Shown here piece after piece: positions 43,820-52,745 of a stretch of 64,000 bases of DNA. Source of the stretch: Fictibacillus sp. b24 (GTDB lineage Bacteria; Bacillota; Bacilli; Bacillales; Fictibacillaceae); the NCBI RefSeq assembly GCF_030348825.1, contig NZ_JAUCES010000005.1, positions 806,001 through 870,000 on the forward strand. The letters run 5' to 3'. Each line of letters starts with the position of its first letter. Within the stretch, counting starts at the first letter, position 1. A program made the translations under genes and the position numbers. The notes beneath the pieces were generated by a model. It did not search any database and was not told the origin of the DNA. It saw nothing but the letters and a program-made list of their open reading frames with translations.

Positions 43820-46225
43820 ATGGGGAAAGGGAAAAAAGTTTGGGGTAAAGCGGTACTTGCTACAAGTCTATCACTTGGACTAGCTTCATCTTCTTTATTC
43901 GCTGGTTCAGTTGATGCGAAAGTACAAACCGCTTTGGATGAAGTGGTGAAGGGGAAACACAGTCATTCGCATTCTAGTTTGGATTTAGCAATTGTGAATG
44001 AAGATAAATTACTAGAATCACTCATTAAGCGCGGGGTGATTTCAAAGGATGCTTCTGCGAAACAAAAAGAAGCAGCACTTCACAATTATTTAGAAGTAAA
44101 GGGCAAGAGTGAAGAAGCTAAAGGCCATGATCCGCTAGCTGCTAAGGCAAAAGCTTCTGCAGCTGAAAAAGAGCAGAGATTCAAGGAATTTAATAACGGT
44201 CTATTAAAGGGCGATGGAAATAAATACGGTCACCTTAAAGGAAATCCAGCGCCGGTTGAGGAGACAGCTCACACTGGTGATGTACGAAAAGATAAGGTTC
44301 TCGTACTTGCTGTAGAGTATTCTAATTTTGCACATAACAACATCAAGCCTGGTGAAACAGACAACTATTATCCAGATTATCCTCTATCACATTATGAAGA
44401 TATGATTTTCGGCGACAATGGTGTTAAAGGGCCAAACGGTGAAACGCTAGTTTCCATGAAACAATTTTATGAACAGCAATCAGGCGGTACTTACTCTGTT
44501 CAAGGTGAAGCGTTTGGTTGGTTAAAGGTTCCTGGTACGGCAGCTTATTATGGTGCTGATCGCGCAACGGGAGGTCATGATAACGTAACACCTGGAGGGT
44601 CTAAACAGTTAGTTGTGGATACGTATGCAGCAGCTAAAGCAGCTGGAGTACCGCTAGAAGACTATGATTTAGAAGATCCGCATGATTTGAATGGAAATGG
44701 AAATGTTCGTGAGCCAGATGGCTTAGTAGATCACTTGATGATCATCCACGCTGGTATGGGACAAGAAGCAGGTGGCGGTTCTTTAGGAGATAACGCTATT
44801 TGGTCACATCGTTCGGCAAAGTTTTTTGACCCTGACGGTCTTGGTAAAGGCCTTCCTGGTTTCTATGACTATACGATGATGCCAGAAGATGGAGCTACAG
44901 GCGTTTTCGCTCACGAATACGGACATGACCTAGGTTATCCTGATGAGTATGACACGAAGTACTCCGGTACAGGTGAAGCGGTTGCTTATTGGTCTATCAT
45001 GGCGAGTGGTTCTTGGGCTGGAAAGATTCCAGGTACAGAACCGACTGGGTTCTCTCCACTAGCTAAATCTTTCTTGCAATCTACATTAGGTGGTAACTGG
45101 ACAACGCCAACAGCAGTTAATTGGGAAGATGTGTCTTCAAAAGGAACACAGTTTTTACTTGATCAAGCTAACTCACCGAATGGAAAGAATGAGCAAGCAA
45201 TAAAAGTAAATCTTCCACAAAAGAAAACATTTGTAAACGCTCCTGCTTCAGGATCTTATGAATATTGGGGTGGACAAGCAGACGAAATCGATACAAATAT
45301 GGTGGCTGATGTTGACTTAACAGGGAAAAACTCTGCTACTCTAACATTTGATGCATGGTATGACATTGAAGAACAATGGGATTTTGCATTTGTTCAAGTT
45401 TCTACCGATAACGGTTCTACTTGGAAGTCGCTTGGAAACGGTAATACTCGTTCAGATGTTGTAGCTGAAGGATATCCAACAATCCTAAACTCTATGCCTG
45501 GATTCACAGGTAACTCAAATGGATGGCAACCACAATCATTTGATCTTTCTGAGTATAAAGGACAAAAGATCAAGCTGCGTTTACGCTATGCTACTGACTG
45601 GGGAACTTCAAACATTGGATTCTACGCTGACAACATAAAAGTTGTAGCGGATGGAACAACTCTTTTTGAAGATAATGCAGAAGCAACAACAAGTAAATTC
45701 GACCTAAAAGGAGGATTTACTAAGTCAGACGGTTACAAGTATGGAGACCATTACTACCTATTAGAGTGGAGAAACCATAAAGGTGTAGACCTTGGTCTTA
45801 AAAATATTAAACGTGGACAGACGCTTATGAGTTACGATGGAGGCTTAGTCGTATGGTATGTTGATCCATCTTACACGGACAACTGGACAGGCGAGCACCC
45901 AGGTGAAGGTTTTGTAGGTGTTGTAGATGCGCACGTTAATACAGATCTAACTTGGAGCACTGGTGTACAAGCAAGTACTCGTTTCCATGTGGCCGATGCA
46001 GCATTTGGATTAGATAAAACTTCTGGGTTAAATATTAATTATCCAGGAGTACAAACTTTAACTTTACCAAGTCAACCTGGCGTATCACTATTTGACGACA
46101 GCAAATCATATATGAACAAATATATGCCTCACGCTGGACGCAAAATTGAAAACTATGGTCTGAAAATCCGCGTTAACGGACAAGCGAAAGACAAATCCGT
46201 TGGATCTGTAGTAATCTACAAATAA
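43820..46225 (+). CDS. inhA: Immune inhibitor A-type M6 metalloprotease (secreted)
   Basis: The product has 801 residues: a signal peptide (about 1-33), a propeptide (about 34-125), and an M6 catalytic domain with HEYGHDLGYPDE (H365, E366, H369, D375/E376), the extended zinc motif of InhA. C-terminal beta-rich, MAM-like or carbohydrate-binding-like modules follow (about 480-660). InhA of B. cereus and B. thuringiensis degrades host antimicrobial peptides; in a soil bacterium it may be nutritional. ATG 43820 follows AGGAGGGGAC. Monocistronic. Confidence 0.93.
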   Translation: MGKGKKVWGKAVLATSLSLGLASSSLFAGSVDAKVQTALDEVVKGKHSHSHSSLDLAIVNEDKLLESLIKRGVISKDASAKQKEAALHNYLEVKGKSEEAKGHDPLAAKAKASAAEKEQRFKEFNNGLLKGDGNKYGHLKGNPAPVEETAHTGDVRKDKVLVLAVEYSNFAHNNIKPGETDNYYPDYPLSHYEDMIFGDNGVKGPNGETLVSMKQFYEQQSGGTYSVQGEAFGWLKVPGTAAYYGADRATGGHDNVTPGGSKQLVVDTYAAAKAAGVPLEDYDLEDPHDLNGNGNVREPDGLVDHLMIIHAGMGQEAGGGSLGDNAIWSHRSAKFFDPDGLGKGLPGFYDYTMMPEDGATGVFAHEYGHDLGYPDEYDTKYSGTGEAVAYWSIMASGSWAGKIPGTEPTGFSPLAKSFLQSTLGGNWTTPTAVNWEDVSSKGTQFLLDQANSPNGKNEQAIKVNLPQKKTFVNAPASGSYEYWGGQADEIDTNMVADVDLTGKNSATLTFDAWYDIEEQWDFAFVQVSTDNGSTWKSLGNGNTRSDVVAEGYPTILNSMPGFTGNSNGWQPQSFDLSEYKGQKIKLRLRYATDWGTSNIGFYADNIKVVADGTTLFEDNAEATTSKFDLKGGFTKSDGYKYGDHYYLLEWRNHKGVDLGLKNIKRGQTLMSYDGGLVVWYVDPSYTDNWTGEHPGEGFVGVVDAHVNTDLTWSTGVQASTRFHVADAAFGLDKTSGLNINYPGVQTLTLPSQPGVSLFDDSKSYMNKYMPHAGRKIENYGLKIRVNGQAKDKSVGSVVIYK

Positions 46226-46231
46226 TTTCTA

Positions 46232-46263
46232 ATACCTCTCGCCAAAAAGCGGGAGGTATTTTT
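46232..46263 (+). terminator. Terminator of inhA
   Basis: ATACCTC-CGC pairs with GCG-GAGGTAT around CAAAAA, followed by TTTTTA. Confidence 0.9.
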
Positions 46264-46348
46264 ATATCCATATTAGTTAATATGTGGTAAAATGTATCTA
46301 ATCTGTTTGAAAGAAAGGAACTTCAGTGACCTGTATGCCAACTTTTAA

Positions 46349-46478
46349 TCTGTAATGGAAAACAACTGGATCGCTTCTCAGCCGTTAAAAAACAACGTGT
46401 TGTTTTTGACCACGGGAGAAGTCTGTCTACATCCCATTACAGAGGAAATACAGCGAACTGCAGTCCGTTGCGTTTTTT
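46349..46478 (+). ncRNA. Candidate structured RNA or leader with intrinsic terminator
   Basis: TCTGTAATGG (46349-46358) pairs perfectly with CCATTACAGA (46434-46443). Inside, after a 14/11-nt internal loop, GCTTCTC and CCGT (46373-46379, 46382-46385) pair with ACGG-GAGAAGT (46412-46422). The tip is AAAAACAAC/GTTGTTTTT. A separate hairpin CAGCGAAC/GTCCGTTG (46451-46469) with a T tract ends it. The rod with a central bubble recalls 6S RNA in outline, but no family is recognised. It may be a small RNA or the leader of the gene at 46584. Confidence 0.5.
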
Positions 46479-46492
46479 TAACGATGCGTTCT

Positions 46493-46521
46493 AAGTCCTC
46501 CTTGTTATAGGGGGGCTTTTT
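46493..46521 (+). terminator. Second terminator-like hairpin before the S4-domain gene
   Basis: AGTCCTCC (46493-46500) pairs with GGGGGGCT (46510-46517, two G-U pairs), followed by TTTTT. It lies between the RNA candidate and the RBS at about 46573, where it could act as an attenuator. Confidence 0.65.
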
Positions 46522-46583
46522 TGCGTTCTGCAAGACTTTCAAATAGAAGTTGTATTCCCTCGCTACTATTACGAGGTGAATTA

Positions 46584-47090
46584 ATGATGCAAACTAAACA
46601 ATACTCTTTATTCCTTCTTAAAATACAAGAAGCCGATACGGTAAAAAAGCAATGCAAAATGTGCGGAAAGGTGACTGTTTTTACAGATACGACGATTCGA
46701 AGACATAATGCAAACGGTAAAAACATTTATCAGTTTGCAATTTATAAGTGTCCGAAGAATCATTCGTGGAACAAAAAGCTCGATATTTATAAATCGTTTA
46801 CCAATCATGTGGATCCAGCAACACTTATTCCTTCTGAGTTTAAACCGATAGCGGAAGGTGAAAAGATATCTCTTTCTCTTTCAGATCATGCATCATATGA
46901 AATTAACATTACAGGAGCTGATGGAAGCTTCCGATTAGACCGTACGCTTGCCGACCATATTGAAGGGTGGAGCCGCACAGAAATAGCTCAAAGAATTAAA
47001 AGCGGCACTATTCTTTTAAACAATTGTTTAACGAAACCGAGTCGAAAGCTAGCTGTTCATGATAAAATTTCAATAACGTTAAAAAAATAA
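46584..47090 (+). CDS. Cys-pair and S4-like domain protein of unknown function
   Basis: The product has 168 residues. The N-terminal half carries CKMC near residues 24-27 and a later Cys in IYKCPKNHSW, with CPKNH-like spacing suggesting a small zinc site. The C-terminal 50 residues (LDRTLADHIEGWSRTEIAQR ... GTILLNN ... KLAVHDKISI) look like an S4 RNA-binding domain. I do not recognise a named family. GAGGTGAA precedes ATG 46584 (46587 also possible). An RNA-binding role is inferred only from the S4 resemblance. Confidence 0.68.
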   Translation: MMQTKQYSLFLLKIQEADTVKKQCKMCGKVTVFTDTTIRRHNANGKNIYQFAIYKCPKNHSWNKKLDIYKSFTNHVDPATLIPSEFKPIAEGEKISLSLSDHASYEINITGADGSFRLDRTLADHIEGWSRTEIAQRIKSGTILLNNCLTKPSRKLAVHDKISITLKK

Positions 47091-47098
47091 ACAACAAA

Positions 47099-47137
47099 AC
47101 CAAGGCCGTTTGTACTCTTCAAACGGTCCTTGTTATG
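47099..47137 (+). terminator. Terminator of the S4-like gene
   Basis: ACCAAGG-CGTTTG pairs with CAAACGG-CCTTGTT around TACTCTT. The T tract is weak. Confidence 0.75.
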
Positions 47138-47155
47138 TAAAGGGGGCCAACTAAA

Positions 47156-47662
47156 ATGCAAACAGAACGTCTTACTTTTAGGCGATACACAAATGATGAT
47201 TTTCCGTTTTTCGCCTCGTTATGGGCTGATCCTCACGTCGTCCAATTTATCGGCAAAGGCGTAACCCGGTCGCAAGAAGAAGCACAAAAAAGTTTCCAAG
47301 AATGGCTGCTACCAGGTTATCGGGAGGGCAGAGGCTTATATCTGATCCTGCATAAGGAATCCAACATTCCGATCGGTCATGCAGGAGTGGTTCAACAAAC
47401 GGTTGATGGCAAAAAAGAATACGAAATCGGCTATTGGCTCGCTACGAAATATTGGGGACACGGCTACGCATCAGAAGCTGGAGCATTTTTCAAAAATTAC
47501 GCAATTAACGAACTTGGAATCACACGACTCATTTGCCTGATTCAGCGAAACAACAAAAAATCAATCTCAGTCGCTTCCAAACTAGGTATGGCCCTTCATA
47601 AAGAAACAACGTTCAATACGATACCAGTAGATGTATACGCGTGGACGAAAAGTAAGAAATGA
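47156..47662 (+). CDS. GNAT acetyltransferase (RimJ/RimL-like)
   Basis: The product has 168 residues. It starts MQTERLTFRRYT as usual for this group and has the acetyl-CoA loop YWGHGYASEAGAFF (about 101-114) followed by NNKKSISVASKLGM. Substrate unknown. AAAGGGGG precedes the ATG. It is placed between the S4-like gene and hprK, both on the same strand. Confidence 0.86.
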   Translation: MQTERLTFRRYTNDDFPFFASLWADPHVVQFIGKGVTRSQEEAQKSFQEWLLPGYREGRGLYLILHKESNIPIGHAGVVQQTVDGKKEYEIGYWLATKYWGHGYASEAGAFFKNYAINELGITRLICLIQRNNKKSISVASKLGMALHKETTFNTIPVDVYAWTKSKK

Positions 47663-47736
47663 CAACATGTACTCTTTGGTTAATCTATGGGTGAAGTGAT
47701 ACAATAGAGTCATTGGAAAATGTCGAGGAGGACCCT

Positions 47737-48672
47737 ATGGCGAAGGTACATATTCATGAATTAATTAAAAAATTTCAATTGGAGCTTGTTAGTGGTGAAG
47801 AAGGCATTCACCGCACGATTCGAACGAGCGATATCTCACGGCCAGGTCTTGAGATGGCTGGGTATTTTACTTTTTATCCGGGAGAGCGTCTTCAATTACT
47901 AGGTAAAACAGAATTGTCGTTTATTTCGGAGCTTGATCCTCAAACGCGTATGGAGCGGTTAACGGCGCTTTGTACGGATGAGACACCCGGAATTATCGTT
48001 TCACGCGATATTGAAGTTCCTAAAGAGCTGCTAAAAGCCTCTCACAAAAGCGGTGTGCCGATCATGCGTTCACCAGTAACGACGACACGTCTTTCTAGCC
48101 GTATCACGAATTATTTGGAGAGCCGTTTAGCCCCTACGACTGCCAAGCATGGCGTACTCGTAGATATTTACGGTATCGGTGTTTTGATTACAGGAAACTC
48201 AGGAGTTGGTAAGAGTGAAACTGCGCTTGAACTTGTAAAGCGCGGCCACAGACTCGTTGCAGATGATTCTGTCGAAATCAGACAAGAAGATGAAGATACG
48301 CTGATCGGAAGCGCGCCTGAACTCATTCAGCATCTACTCGAGATCCGTGGTCTTGGCATCATCAACGTGATGACACTTTTTGGGGCAGGAGCGATCCGCA
48401 ATTACAAAAAGATCGCAATCGTTATGAATCTTGAAGCTTGGGATTCTAAAAAAGTGTATGACCGACTAGGATTGGAAGAAGAGACAACAAAGATCATTGA
48501 CACAGAGATTCCGATTTTGACGATCCCTGTTCGTCCTGGACGAAACTTAGCGGTCATTATTGAAGTAGCTGCGATGAATTTCCGTTTAAAAAGAATGGGA
48601 ATGAACGCTGCACAGCAATTTTCAGATCGTTTGACGGATGTAATTGAAGCTGGAGATGACGACGATCTATAG
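47737..48672 (+). CDS. hprK: HprK, HPr kinase/phosphorylase
   Basis: The product has 311 residues. The N-terminal domain (about 1-125) is followed by the kinase core with Walker A GNSGVGKS (153-160) and the HprK signature [20 protein letters not shown] (about 201-220). It phosphorylates HPr on Ser46 and reverses this, setting CcpA-dependent catabolite repression. That is relevant because two cre-like sites occur in this window (sulfatase and putP). GAGGAGGACC precedes ATG 47737; an in-frame upstream start at 47713 is rejected. Confidence 0.97.
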   Translation: MAKVHIHELIKKFQLELVSGEEGIHRTIRTSDISRPGLEMAGYFTFYPGERLQLLGKTELSFISELDPQTRMERLTALCTDETPGIIVSRDIEVPKELLKASHKSGVPIMRSPVTTTRLSSRITNYLESRLAPTTAKHGVLVDIYGIGVLITGNSGVGKSETALELVKRGHRLVADDSVEIRQEDEDTLIGSAPELIQHLLEIRGLGIINVMTLFGAGAIRNYKKIAIVMNLEAWDSKKVYDRLGLEEETTKIIDTEIPILTIPVRPGRNLAVIIEVAAMNFRLKRMGMNAAQQFSDRLTDVIEAGDDDDL

Positions 48673-48694
48673 AAACTAGAAGGAAGTGGAGAAT

Positions 48695-49510
48695 GTGGAA
48701 GAAACGATTCAGCCTTTAAATCGTGTTGCGCTCGAGCTAGGGCCGATCACGATTTATTGGTACGGACTTATTATTGGTTTTGGAGCTATGCTTGGTCTAT
48801 GGCTCGCTGTAAGAGAATCAGAACGACGCGGGCTTGCGAAAGATACTTTTGTTGATGTTGTTATGATTGCCGTACCTGTTGCAATTTTATGTGCGAGACT
48901 TTATTATGTGGCGTTCGAATGGTACTTTTATAAAGATAATCCTAGTAAGATTCTGGCTGTTTGGGAAGGCGGAATCGCGATCCACGGTGCGCTCATCGGA
49001 TCATTTTTAACGGGGCTTATCTTCTCTAAAAAAAGAGGCATTTCTTTTTGGAAACTTGTTGATATTGCGGCACCTAGCATCTTGCTCGGTCAGGCAATCG
49101 GGCGCTGGGGCAACTTTATGAATCAAGAAGCTCATGGCGGTGAGGTTACGAGAAGTTTTCTTGAGTCGCTCATGCTCCCGGACTTTATCATCAATCAAAT
49201 GTACATTGATGGTACGTATTATCATCCAACGTTTCTTTATGAATCACTTTGGAGTTTCCTCGGAGTCATTGTTCTTCTTTATTTGCGAAGAGTAAATCTT
49301 CATCGAGGAGAGCTATTCTTAACGTACATCATCTGGTATTCGATCGGCCGTTTCTTTGTAGAAGGACTCCGAACGGACAGTTTGATCGTATGGGGAACTT
49401 CACTTCGCATTGCTCAAGTTGTAAGTTTAGTGTGGATTGCTGCGGCAGTCATCATTTGGATCTATAGAAGAAAAGCAGGCTTAGCTAAAAAACGCTATTT
49501 AGAAAGTTAA
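48695..49510 (+). CDS. lgt: Lgt, prolipoprotein diacylglyceryl transferase
   Basis: The product has 271 residues with about seven membrane segments and the Lgt signature [13 protein letters not shown] beginning at residue 136. It transfers diacylglycerol from phosphatidylglycerol to the lipobox Cys of prolipoproteins. GTG 48695 lies about 10 nt after AAGGA; an in-frame GTG at 48686 would overlap the RBS. It follows hprK by 22 nt, the standard Bacillus order. Confidence 0.96.
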   Translation: MEETIQPLNRVALELGPITIYWYGLIIGFGAMLGLWLAVRESERRGLAKDTFVDVVMIAVPVAILCARLYYVAFEWYFYKDNPSKILAVWEGGIAIHGALIGSFLTGLIFSKKRGISFWKLVDIAAPSILLGQAIGRWGNFMNQEAHGGEVTRSFLESLMLPDFIINQMYIDGTYYHPTFLYESLWSFLGVIVLLYLRRVNLHRGELFLTYIIWYSIGRFFVEGLRTDSLIVWGTSLRIAQVVSLVWIAAAVIIWIYRRKAGLAKKRYLES

Positions 49511-49525
49511 GGAGGCGTATGAAAA

Positions 49526-50494
49526 GTGGAAACGTTAAAAAAAGGCACACTTGCAGGCTTGAAAACCACTTGGACGCTAGGAAAGATCATCTTTCCTGTA
49601 ACTTTAATCATCACGCTGCTCAGCCATACGCCTGTATTGGATTGGCTGATTTCCGTTCTTTCACCAGCAATGAAATGGATCGGTTTACCGGGTGAAGCGG
49701 CGATTCCGCTTGTACTTGGTAACTTCCTTAACCTTTATGCCGGAATAGGCGGTATTTTAACACTAGATTCGTTAACGGTTCAGGATGTATTTATTCTCGC
49801 TGTTATGCTTTCGTTTTCTCATAATCTGTTTATAGAGTCAGGTGTTGCGGCAAGCGTTGGGATCAAGCTATGGGTGATTTTACTTGTGCGTATTGGATTA
49901 GCGCTCTTCTCAGCTTTTATGATCAACCTATTATGGGATGGCGGAACGGAAAAAGCACAATACGGTTTTATTTCTAAGCCTGAAGCTGCACCAAACGGAT
50001 GGGGAGAAATTACGCTCACCGCACTCGAAAAAGCATCTCTTGGCATTTTGCAGCTGGCACTTATCGTGATACCGCTCATGATTATCATGCAATATATGAA
50101 GGACAAAGGCTGGCTTAACAAGTTTTCAAACTGGATGGCTCCCGCTATGAAACTTTTAGGAATGAAAGAAAACACGTCCATGACGATGGCTGCTGGACTT
50201 ACGATCGGTCTTGCTTATGGAGCAGGTGTTATGATGCAGGCAGCGAAGGAAGACGGCGTATCGAAGAAAGATCTGTATCTTGCTTTTATTTTTCTAGTAA
50301 GCTGTCATGCTGTTGTAGAAGATACGCTTGTTTTTGTTCCGCTCGGCATTCCGGTGCTTCCGCTCTTGATCATTAGAGTCGTAACCGCAATCGTACTTAC
50401 GGTTGTCGTCGCTTATTTCTGGAACAGGATGGAGCGGAAAAATAGTTTAACTAGAGAGGAATTACAACATGAAACGCGACACCATACTATTTGA
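49526..50494 (+). CDS. yvoD: YvoD, nucleoside-recognition-domain membrane protein
   Basis: The product has 322 residues with about eight hydrophobic segments and two Gate/nucleoside-recognition-like halves (SFSHNLFIESGVAAS; LVSCHAVVEDTLVFVPLG), resembling SpmA/SpmB-type proteins. Function unknown. The start is GTG behind AAGGAGGCG. Its 3-prime end overlaps ppaX by 26 nt, so the two are cotranscribed and probably coupled. Position within hprK-lgt-yvoD-ppaX-yvoF matches B. subtilis. Confidence 0.87.
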   Translation: METLKKGTLAGLKTTWTLGKIIFPVTLIITLLSHTPVLDWLISVLSPAMKWIGLPGEAAIPLVLGNFLNLYAGIGGILTLDSLTVQDVFILAVMLSFSHNLFIESGVAASVGIKLWVILLVRIGLALFSAFMINLLWDGGTEKAQYGFISKPEAAPNGWGEITLTALEKASLGILQLALIVIPLMIIMQYMKDKGWLNKFSNWMAPAMKLLGMKENTSMTMAAGLTIGLAYGAGVMMQAAKEDGVSKKDLYLAFIFLVSCHAVVEDTLVFVPLGIPVLPLLIIRVVTAIVLTVVVAYFWNRMERKNSLTREELQHETRHHTI

Positions 50495-51110
50495 TTTAGA
50501 CGGAACATTGATCAACACGAATGAACTGATCATCGCTTCTTTTCTATTTACACTAGATAAACATTTTCCAGAGCAATACAACCGTGAGCATATCCTTCCG
50601 TTAATGGGGATGCCGCTTGTTGAAACGATGGAGCAGTTTGATAAGGAAAAAGTTCAAGATTTAGTCCAAACATACCGTGAACATAATATCTCTCATCATG
50701 ATGAACTTGTAACAGAGTTTAAAGGAGTTTTTGAAACGGTAGAAGAATTGTATAAGAAGGGCTATAAACTGGGCATTGTAACGACTAAAATGAGAAATAC
50801 CGTCGAGATGGGCTTGAGACTCGTTGGACTTGATAAATTTTTTCAAACGGTTGTTACGCTTGATGATGTTGAAAAAGCGAAGCCAGATCCAGAGCCGATT
50901 CAAAAAGCACTTGCGTTGCTCCAGTCGACTCCAGAACGTGCCATCATGGTCGGTGACAGCAAGTATGACATCTTAGCTGGGCAGAATGCAGGAACACAAA
51001 CAGCTGGTGTGGCTTGGACCATTCGCGGAAATGATTATTTGCAGCAGTTTAATCCTGATTTTATGCTAAATGAGATGACGGATTTGCTGGATGTTTTAGG
51101 AGAGAGATAA
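50469..51110 (+). CDS. ppaX: PpaX, HAD-family pyrophosphatase
   Basis: The product has 213 residues. The HAD nucleophile motif is FDLDGTLINTN with D9 and D11; motif III includes KAKPDPEP and motif IV VGDSKYDILAG. PpaX hydrolyses the pyrophosphate released by the phosphorylase activity of HprK, which explains its place in the hprK operon. It starts inside the end of yvoD, with RBS AGAGAGGA. Confidence 0.95.
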   Translation: MKRDTILFDLDGTLINTNELIIASFLFTLDKHFPEQYNREHILPLMGMPLVETMEQFDKEKVQDLVQTYREHNISHHDELVTEFKGVFETVEELYKKGYKLGIVTTKMRNTVEMGLRLVGLDKFFQTVVTLDDVEKAKPDPEPIQKALALLQSTPERAIMVGDSKYDILAGQNAGTQTAGVAWTIRGNDYLQQFNPDFMLNEMTDLLDVLGER

Positions 51111-51626
51111 TTGCGTAATACAGAGCGTTATCCGGTTAAAGGAAGGAACTCGCTGTACCAAGTGTATGATACGGTTCCTTTCTGGAAAGTTGTGAAAAAT
51201 TTCATTGCTATTCAAGTCGCTCGTTATACGCCATTTTTGCCAGTTAAAAATTGGCTGTACCGTACTTTTTTAAAGATGAAAGTCGGTGAAGGAACGGCAT
51301 TTGCACTCATGGTCATGCCGGATATCATGTTCCCTGAACGAATTAGGGTAGGGAAGAACTGTGTAATCGGCTACAACACAACCATTTTAGCTCACGAATA
51401 TTTAATAAAAGAATACCGTCTTGGTGATGTGATTGTGGGTGATGAAGTGATGATCGGTGCGAATTCAACGATTCTCCCAGGAGTCACAATCGGTGATGGT
51501 GCGATCGTATCGGCCGGAACTCTCGTACACAAAAATGTCCCAGAAGGTTCTTTCGTTGGCGGCAATCCGATGCAGGTTATTTATACAAAAGAAGAGCGTT
51601 CAAAGAGGGAAATGGAAAACAGATAG
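51111..51626 (+). CDS. yvoF: YvoF, left-handed beta-helix acyltransferase
   Basis: The product has 171 residues of hexapeptide-repeat acyltransferase (NAT/GAT type): IRVGKNCVIGYNTTI, VGDEVMIGANSTILPGVTIG and DGAIVSAGTLVHKNVP give the [LIV]GxxxX rungs, with the catalytic-type His in LAHEY. The acceptor is unknown. TTG start at 51111 behind TTAGGAGAGAG, directly after the ppaX stop. Last gene of the hprK unit. Confidence 0.9.
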   Translation: MRNTERYPVKGRNSLYQVYDTVPFWKVVKNFIAIQVARYTPFLPVKNWLYRTFLKMKVGEGTAFALMVMPDIMFPERIRVGKNCVIGYNTTILAHEYLIKEYRLGDVIVGDEVMIGANSTILPGVTIGDGAIVSAGTLVHKNVPEGSFVGGNPMQVIYTKEERSKREMENR

Positions 51627-51715
51627 AAATTTGTCGGAAGTTCCCCTCTTGGGTTTTCTTGTATTTAGTCGTATACTAAAAACAGGCAAAAAAGCGAAAG
51701 CTGGAGGCGCATACT

Positions 51716-52306
51716 ATGAGAAGGAAATCATTCTCGATCGTTTTTCTGAAGAATACTTTTAAAATTGGACACCTAGTAGAAGACAGCTGTCAGACTCAGC
51801 ATGCACCGAAAGCATCACATCCACAAAATAAGGCCGAACAGCTGGCTGCCCGCGATACTTATCGTTTCCGGACAGCTGTGTCAAAAATGAAAGGCCACGG
51901 TCTTGTTAAGCATTATGAACTTCAAAGCCAACGGGCAAAGCTGGTTTTTTACGGCGATTATTCTACCTACAAACGTAACGTACCTCATATTGCGTTTACA
52001 CGCGAACATTTTCAACACTACTTTGGAACAGAAGACTTAATCTGTGAATTTCTCCTTGATACTTCTATTTATTTATTTAAAGAACTCCATTTTTTAAACG
52101 AGATCCAATTGGATATTCCAAGTCACGGCAAAATGTATACGGTCGAACTGACGCGTCAAGAACTGGATGACTACATGAAGTGTGATCTGACCGAAATGAA
52201 AGATGGCCATCACCATCGATTCTTCTACATCTACCGGGACGAAGAACTGGATCAGTTTACAAATCAATTTGTTAAGGTCAAGCGTTTAAGACGCAAAAAA
52301 CTATAA
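51716..52306 (+). CDS. Hypothetical soluble protein (196 aa)
   Basis: The N-terminus is basic and moderately hydrophobic (MRRKSFSIVFLKNTFKIG); the rest is soluble with many His and Tyr (KMKGHGLVKHYELQS, KDGHHHRFFYIYRDEE) and a basic tail (KRLRRKKL). GGAGGCGC lies 7 nt before the ATG and a terminator follows. I recognise no domain. It may belong to the yvoF transcript, 89 nt upstream, since no terminator is visible between them. Confidence 0.75.
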   Translation: MRRKSFSIVFLKNTFKIGHLVEDSCQTQHAPKASHPQNKAEQLAARDTYRFRTAVSKMKGHGLVKHYELQSQRAKLVFYGDYSTYKRNVPHIAFTREHFQHYFGTEDLICEFLLDTSIYLFKELHFLNEIQLDIPSHGKMYTVELTRQELDDYMKCDLTEMKDGHHHRFFYIYRDEELDQFTNQFVKVKRLRRKKL

Positions 52307-52312
52307 CATAAG

Positions 52313-52358
52313 TAAAACTGGCGCCCAAACGTCTTAAGAATGGGTACCAGTTTTTTTG
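52313..52358 (+). terminator. Terminator of the 196-aa gene
   Basis: AAACTGG-GCCCA pairs with TGGG-CCAGTTT around AACGTCTTAAGAA, followed by a T tract. Confidence 0.87.
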
Positions 52359-52451
52359 TTGTGTGAAGGAGGGCAGTATCGCTGGAAGAGCTGGCGGGCA
52401 GACAGTGAGATTTGTCGAGAATTGTAGACTTGTCATTTTCACACCAGAATT

Positions 52452-52535
52452 GGTGAATATATTGCGCTTATTTTTCAAAATAAGTGCAATAAAGGTGAAA
52501 TTATTGCAGCATATGGTGAAATTCAATCAATGAGG
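52452..52535. repeat. 21-nt phased repeat, array D
   Basis: GGTGAA starts at 52452, 52494 and 52515, i.e. 42 (2 x 21) and 21 nt apart; the unit at 52473 has lost the motif. The flanking text is AT-rich. The array lies in the gap before putP. Confidence 0.65.
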
Positions 52536-52702
52536 TATCCACCGGATTCTTTAATTACCCTCAAAAACGCTGATTCGTAATCTGGCGTCGATTAAACCGC
52601 TTAAAAAGCCCCAATATAGACCACTTTCAAAAAAATTCTATTCCTTTTGTCGAAAAATGTATTTATAATAAAAATGTTCCTTTTTTTAATTTTTTTAAAA
52701 AT

Positions 52703-52716
52703 TGAAAGCGTTTTAC
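52703..52716. promoter_or_regulatory. cre-like site in the putP leader
   Basis: TGAAAGCGTTTTAC matches the first twelve positions of the cre consensus TGWAANCGNTNWCA and differs at the last two. It lies about 35 nt downstream of a TATAAT (around 52667-52672) and 30 nt before the putP ATG, suiting CcpA roadblock repression. Confidence 0.55.
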
Positions 52717-52745
52717 AACATGATGAGACAGGAGGAAAATTAAAT

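Noticed and set aside
52647-52745. N-terminal extension of PutP
   Set aside because: It covers the likely -10, cre-like site and RBS; the ATG at 52746 aligns with the family.
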